Source: an uncultured Kiloniellales bacterium
GTDB lineage: Bacteria > Pseudomonadota > Alphaproteobacteria > Kiloniellales > JAKSDN01
DNA: 9,105 nt
Assembly: GCA_937974415.1 (NCBI GenBank)
Contig: CALJXB010000194.1
Span: 1-9,105 of the forward strand
Direction of reading: 5' to 3'
A program made the translations under genes and the position numbers. Positions 7,159-9,105 of the stretch are shown here, piece after piece (within the stretch, counting starts at the first letter, position 1; every line of letters starts with the position of its first letter). The notes beneath the pieces are model-generated. The model worked only from the letters and a program-made list of their open reading frames with translations, was not told the origin of the DNA and did not search any database.

Positions 7159-7294
7159 GGTGGATGTCCTCATGCATTTTACTCGACAGGCCGGAAGAAT
7201 AGGAGTCCCGGCTCAAGCCCAGGCTAAAGGCAGTTTCGGGTCATTTTTCCCCCTGAGATCGATGCTGCGGCAACGACAGAAGCTGAGTCATTTG

Positions 7295-7339
7295 CGGACA
7301 TTTATTCCGGAAAAGCAGACGTGCCGAATCCAATGTCCG
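7295..7339 (+). repeat. Dyad element related to the dispersed repeats
   Basis: CGGACATT (7295-7302) and AATGTCCG (7332-7339) are perfect inverted copies. Between them lie the palindrome TTCCGGAA (7305-7312) and AAAGCAGACGT, which recurs next to copy C (8886-8896). It lies in the 270-base gap upstream of the cyclase gene, possibly in its promoter region or 5' leader. Function is unknown. Confidence 0.45.
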
Positions 7340-7344
7340 GAGTT

Positions 7345-7360
7345 GGTCTCATAGGAGACC
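7345..7360 (+). other. Small perfect hairpin
   Basis: GGTCTC (7345-7350) and GAGACC (7355-7360) form a six-base-pair stem with the loop ATAG. No T-run follows on either strand. It could be part of the repeat-rich gap or a structure in a transcript leaving the recombinase gene; neither can be shown here. Confidence 0.4.
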
Positions 7361-7389
7361 TAGGCATCCCCAAAGATCGAAGGAATAAG

Positions 7390-7412
7390 GGGCAGAGCGC
7401 TAGGCTCTGCCC
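7390..7412 (-). terminator. Probable terminator of the recombinase gene
   Basis: GGGCAGAGC (7390-7398) and GCTCTGCCC (7404-7412) form a perfect nine-base-pair stem with a five-base loop, beginning six bases beyond the recombinase stop on the minus strand. The strength and position fit an intrinsic terminator, but the sequence after it in the minus direction (CTTATTCC) is only weakly T-rich, so termination may be partial. Confidence 0.55.
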
Positions 7413-7418
7413 TGATTT

Positions 7419-8054
7419 TCAGATATCGGTTTGCTCGGCGATTGCCAGGGCGTCATCAACTTCGACCCCGAGATAGCGGACGGTGCTGTCGATCTTGGTG
7501 TGGCCGAGCAGCAGCTGCACCGCACGGAGGTTACCTGTTCGCTTGTAAATCAAAGTGGCCTTCGTGCGGCGGATCGAATGAGTGCCGAACATGGATGGAT
7601 CGAGGCCGATTCCGGAGATCCAAGTTGACAAGAGCCGGGCATATTGTCGTGTCGTCAGATTGCGACCGGGACCGCGGCGGCCGGTGAAAAGATAATCACC
7701 GGGCTTCTTACGTTGGCTTGCGAGGTAAACGTCGACCGCCTGTCGGGTCTGCTCGGTGATCTCGAACTTAACTGGCCGGCCGGTCTTTCTCTGCCGAACC
7801 GTGGCCCTGTCGATCGCGTAGCCGTGTGGCGCAACATCCTCGACCTTGAGGCGGACGACATCGCATCCTCTGAGCTTGCTGTCCACGGCGAGGTTGAAAA
7901 GCGCCAGATCACGTATCCGACCCTCTAGCTGCAGCTGGGTTCGGATGGCCCAGACATGCTTAGGCTGAAGCGGTGGCTTTGCACCAGTGATTTTGCCCCT
8001 GTTCCAAGGGCGCCGGCCAGCGGTTTCTGAGTTCGAATTGCATGATGTAGACAT
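7419..8054 (-). CDS. Compact tyrosine recombinase/integrase
   Basis: A 211-residue tyrosine-family site-specific recombinase. All catalytic positions are present: R62 (KLRGCD), K90 (RQRKTG), H159 and R162 (THSIRR), H185 (LLGHTK) and nucleophile Y194 (RYLGVE). About 30 residues precede the catalytic fold, so the usual N-terminal core-binding domain of phage integrases is missing. The size resembles the FimB/FimE inversion recombinases. The frame is open to an ATG at 8138, but the AAGGGAG at 8061-8067 is six bases before the ATG at 8054, and the recombinase similarity starts after that point, so 8054 is chosen. Earlier ATGs at 8060 and 8138 are poorly placed. A stable hairpin follows the stop. 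No phage, transposon or conjugation gene is nearby, and the target site is not identifiable by inspection. Repeat copy B lies about 100 bases upstream of the start. Confidence 0.9.
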   Translation of the reverse strand: MSTSCNSNSETAGRRPWNRGKITGAKPPLQPKHVWAIRTQLQLEGRIRDLALFNLAVDSKLRGCDVVRLKVEDVAPHGYAIDRATVRQRKTGRPVKFEITEQTRQAVDVYLASQRKKPGDYLFTGRRGPGRNLTTRQYARLLSTWISGIGLDPSMFGTHSIRRTKATLIYKRTGNLRAVQLLLGHTKIDSTVRYLGVEVDDALAIAEQTDI

Positions 8055-8060
8055 GATCAT

Positions 8061-8067
8061 CTCCCTT
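8061..8067 (-). promoter_or_regulatory. Ribosome binding site, recombinase gene
   Basis: On the minus strand this reads AAGGGAG, six bases before the ATG at 8054 and directly against the ATG at 8060. Only the 8054 start has workable spacing, so it decides the start. Confidence 0.65.
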
Positions 8068-8156
8068 GCTTGACAAGGTCGAAGAGCATGCCAGCCCAAA
8101 CCGTAATTATGCTGCCGTTCCAGGGACAAAGAGGCCACCCAAACCTCTGAAAGGTC

Positions 8157-8221
8157 ATGTCGGCTATCGGAGGTAGAGCGGGCGTTGCTTGTCAGTGGCC
8201 GTCAGGACCGTTTCTAGCCAA
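8157..8221 (+). repeat. Dispersed repeat, copy B (5'-truncated)
   Basis: It aligns without gaps to 8928-8992, with 57 of 65 positions identical by hand count, and to the right half of copy A. Similarity fades to the left of 8157, so the left arm of the first dyad is absent here, while its right arm ATGTCGG is kept (8157-8163). It lies in the 260-base gap between the cupin stop and the recombinase start. The rest of that gap shows no gene. Confidence 0.75.
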
Positions 8222-8314
8222 GAGGCGACGTGCGATGTTGTCGGATGAAAGCCAGTCGTGAAGACAAAACTCGCATGTCATGCGCTGCCTCATCCGCGCC
8301 CGCGATAGGTGGCT

Positions 8315-8692
8315 TCACTTGATCTCCACCAGGATAACTTCGAAGGGCGCGTCGCTGGTATTCTCTGGCAAATGCTTCGTCGCTGGTGTCAAACGAACCT
8401 CTCCGGCTTTAAGGGTTCTTGCCTCAGTGTTTCCGTCGGGGAAGGTGAATTGAGCTTGGATATCGGTGAGGAACACGGCCACAGAGTTGGGATGTTCGTG
8501 CATGATGGAATTTTCCCCGGGACCGTAGGTAACCCGCAGGACCCGCACCTCGTCGTTCTCAAACTCGACCTTATAGTGCTCCGGGTCCACCACAACAGCA
8601 TCCTGTGCGTATGCAGTGGCAATTGAGCACAGTGAAAACGCGATGACTCCGGCAAGAAAAGACTTTATCGATGATTGGTGATCGGTGCGCAT
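8315..8692 (-). CDS. Exported cupin-domain protein
   Basis: A 125-residue protein. A signal peptide covers about residues 1-29 (FLAGVIAFSLCSIATAYA), with likely cleavage before QDA, so it should be periplasmic. The remaining 95 residues form one small cupin barrel. Motif 1 is around GPGENSIMHEHPNS (57-70), with HEH at 65-67. Motif 2 includes the conserved-type segment LKAGEVRLTPATKHLPENTS (94-113), with H107. H65, H67 and H107 are plausible metal ligands; the usual Glu between them is not obvious. Small exported cupins of this size are common and mostly uncharacterised, so neither an enzymatic nor a purely binding role can be chosen. The ATG has GGGGGG seven bases upstream (8700-8705). The gene stands alone and is bracketed by repeat copies B and C in direct orientation. 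Confidence 0.88.
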   Translation of the reverse strand: MRTDHQSSIKSFLAGVIAFSLCSIATAYAQDAVVVDPEHYKVEFENDEVRVLRVTYGPGENSIMHEHPNSVAVFLTDIQAQFTFPDGNTEARTLKAGEVRLTPATKHLPENTSDAPFEVILVEIK

Positions 8693-8867
8693 GATCTTAC
8701 CCCCCTAACACGCTCTTTTGGACGCAGTGTCGAAACTAGACTCGTGCGCCCAAACTTTAGGCCACGAAACAGTCGTAAGGCATCAATTATCTGTGTAAGA
8801 GGGTGAAGGGCGGACCCCCTCATGTCCGAGTCGGGTCAAACGCGGACCTCCCGAGCACCCTCGCCAA

Positions 8868-8896
8868 ACGTCCGCTCCTGAGCGGAAAGCAGACGT
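8868..8896 (+). other. Nested palindrome at the left end of repeat copy C
   Basis: ACGTCCGCT (8868-8876) and AGCAGACGT (8888-8896) are inverted copies with one mismatch. Inside them, CCGCTC (8872-8877) and GAGCGG (8880-8885) are perfect inverted copies two bases apart. The two pairings are alternatives. The corresponding part of copy A (from 4126) is degraded. It resembles the palindromic intergenic units common in high-GC alphaproteobacteria. Confidence 0.5.
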
Positions 8897-8992
8897 AGTC
8901 GGAGCGAAAACCGACATCCCATTTTCAATGTCGGCTGTTGGGGGTAGAGCAGACGTTTATTGTCAGTGGCTGTCAGGACCGTTTCTAGCCAA
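8869..8992 (+). repeat. Dispersed repeat, copy C (fullest)
   Basis: This copy aligns to copy A over its whole length at a constant offset of 4743 bases, and to copy B over its right half. It has the most intact internal dyad: CCGACAT (8911-8917) against ATGTCGG (8928-8934), a perfect seven-base-pair stem with a ten-base loop. In copy A two of those seven pairs are broken. It lies in the 413-base stretch right of the cupin gene. The rest of that stretch holds the cupin ribosome binding site, a small dyad (GTCCG 8824-8828 with CGGAC 8843-8847) and a possible gene start at 9061. Confidence 0.8.
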
Positions 8993-9060
8993 ACCCAGAC
9001 ATTCGCGGGGTTCAGATTTCGACCAGGTCAAGGGCTCGAATCGACCCAACACGGTCGTCC

Positions 9061-9105
9061 ATGATAGTTGACGCGAACGTCGGTTATTGGATCGCAAAGC
9101 GGTCA
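9061..9105 (+). CDS. Possible start of a gene cut by the window edge
   Basis: An ATG opens a 15-codon frame (MIVDANVGYWIAKRS) that runs off the end of the window. The opening MIVDANVGYW looks protein-like and is vaguely similar to N-termini of amidohydrolases, but no ribosome binding site is visible before it (ACACGGTCGTCC). It could equally be non-coding or part of another degenerate repeat, since GTCGGTTATTGG followed by AAAGCGGTCA resembles pieces of the repeats nearby. Confidence 0.22.
   Translation, partial: MIVDANVGYWIAKRS

Noticed and set aside
8104..8130. Possible promoter of the recombinase gene (CATAAT on the minus strand)
   Set aside because: No matching -35 hexamer is found at suitable spacing.
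8055..8138. N-terminal extension of the recombinase to the ATG at 8138
   Set aside because: The extra 28 residues show no domain, and the AAGGGAG ribosome binding site falls inside the extension, right before the preferred start.
4126..8992. CRISPR array or integron cassette array
   Set aside because: The repeat copies are thousands or hundreds of bases apart, unevenly spaced and diverged, with no cas genes or integron integrase features.

Overview
The window looks like chromosomal DNA of a high-GC alphaproteobacterium. Codon use is strongly G/C at third positions, starts are led by GGAGG-type ribosome binding sites, and several proteins (a short two-cysteine exported protein, a histone-deacetylase-like hydrolase, a class III cyclase with TPRs) are of kinds common in Rhodospirillales- or Rhizobiales-like genomes. 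The order is an inference; no rRNA, tRNA or phylogenetic marker is present.

Left part (1 to about 4000) is very GC-rich and densely coding. It holds the 3' end of a membrane-anchored coiled-coil protein (2-1033, cut by the window edge), a class I SAM-dependent O-methyltransferase (1123-1785) and a small exported two-cysteine protein (1961-2257), all on the + strand. These converge on a minus-strand pair six bases apart: a histone-deacetylase-superfamily hydrolase (2799-3953) followed by an exported DUF192 protein (2298-2792).

Right part (about 4000 to 9105) is less GC-rich by eye and has wide gene-poor gaps. It holds an exported protein of unknown function (4352-5131, +), a class III adenylate cyclase fused to a TolB-like region and TPRs (5361-7148, -), a compact tyrosine recombinase (7419-8054, -) with a hairpin just past its stop, and an exported cupin (8315-8692, -). 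The gaps carry a dispersed, hairpin-forming repeat in three same-orientation copies (4126-4249, 8157-8221, 8869-8992), plus weaker related pieces near 5197-5225 and 7295-7339. I consider this repeat family, beside a small recombinase, the least explained structure in the window.

The genes do not form one pathway. The only clear transcriptional unit is the deacetylase-like/DUF192 pair. The right part reads as an accessory region: a signalling cyclase, two exported proteins and a recombinase separated by repeats. Whether the recombinase acts on the repeats is speculation that the sequence alone cannot settle.
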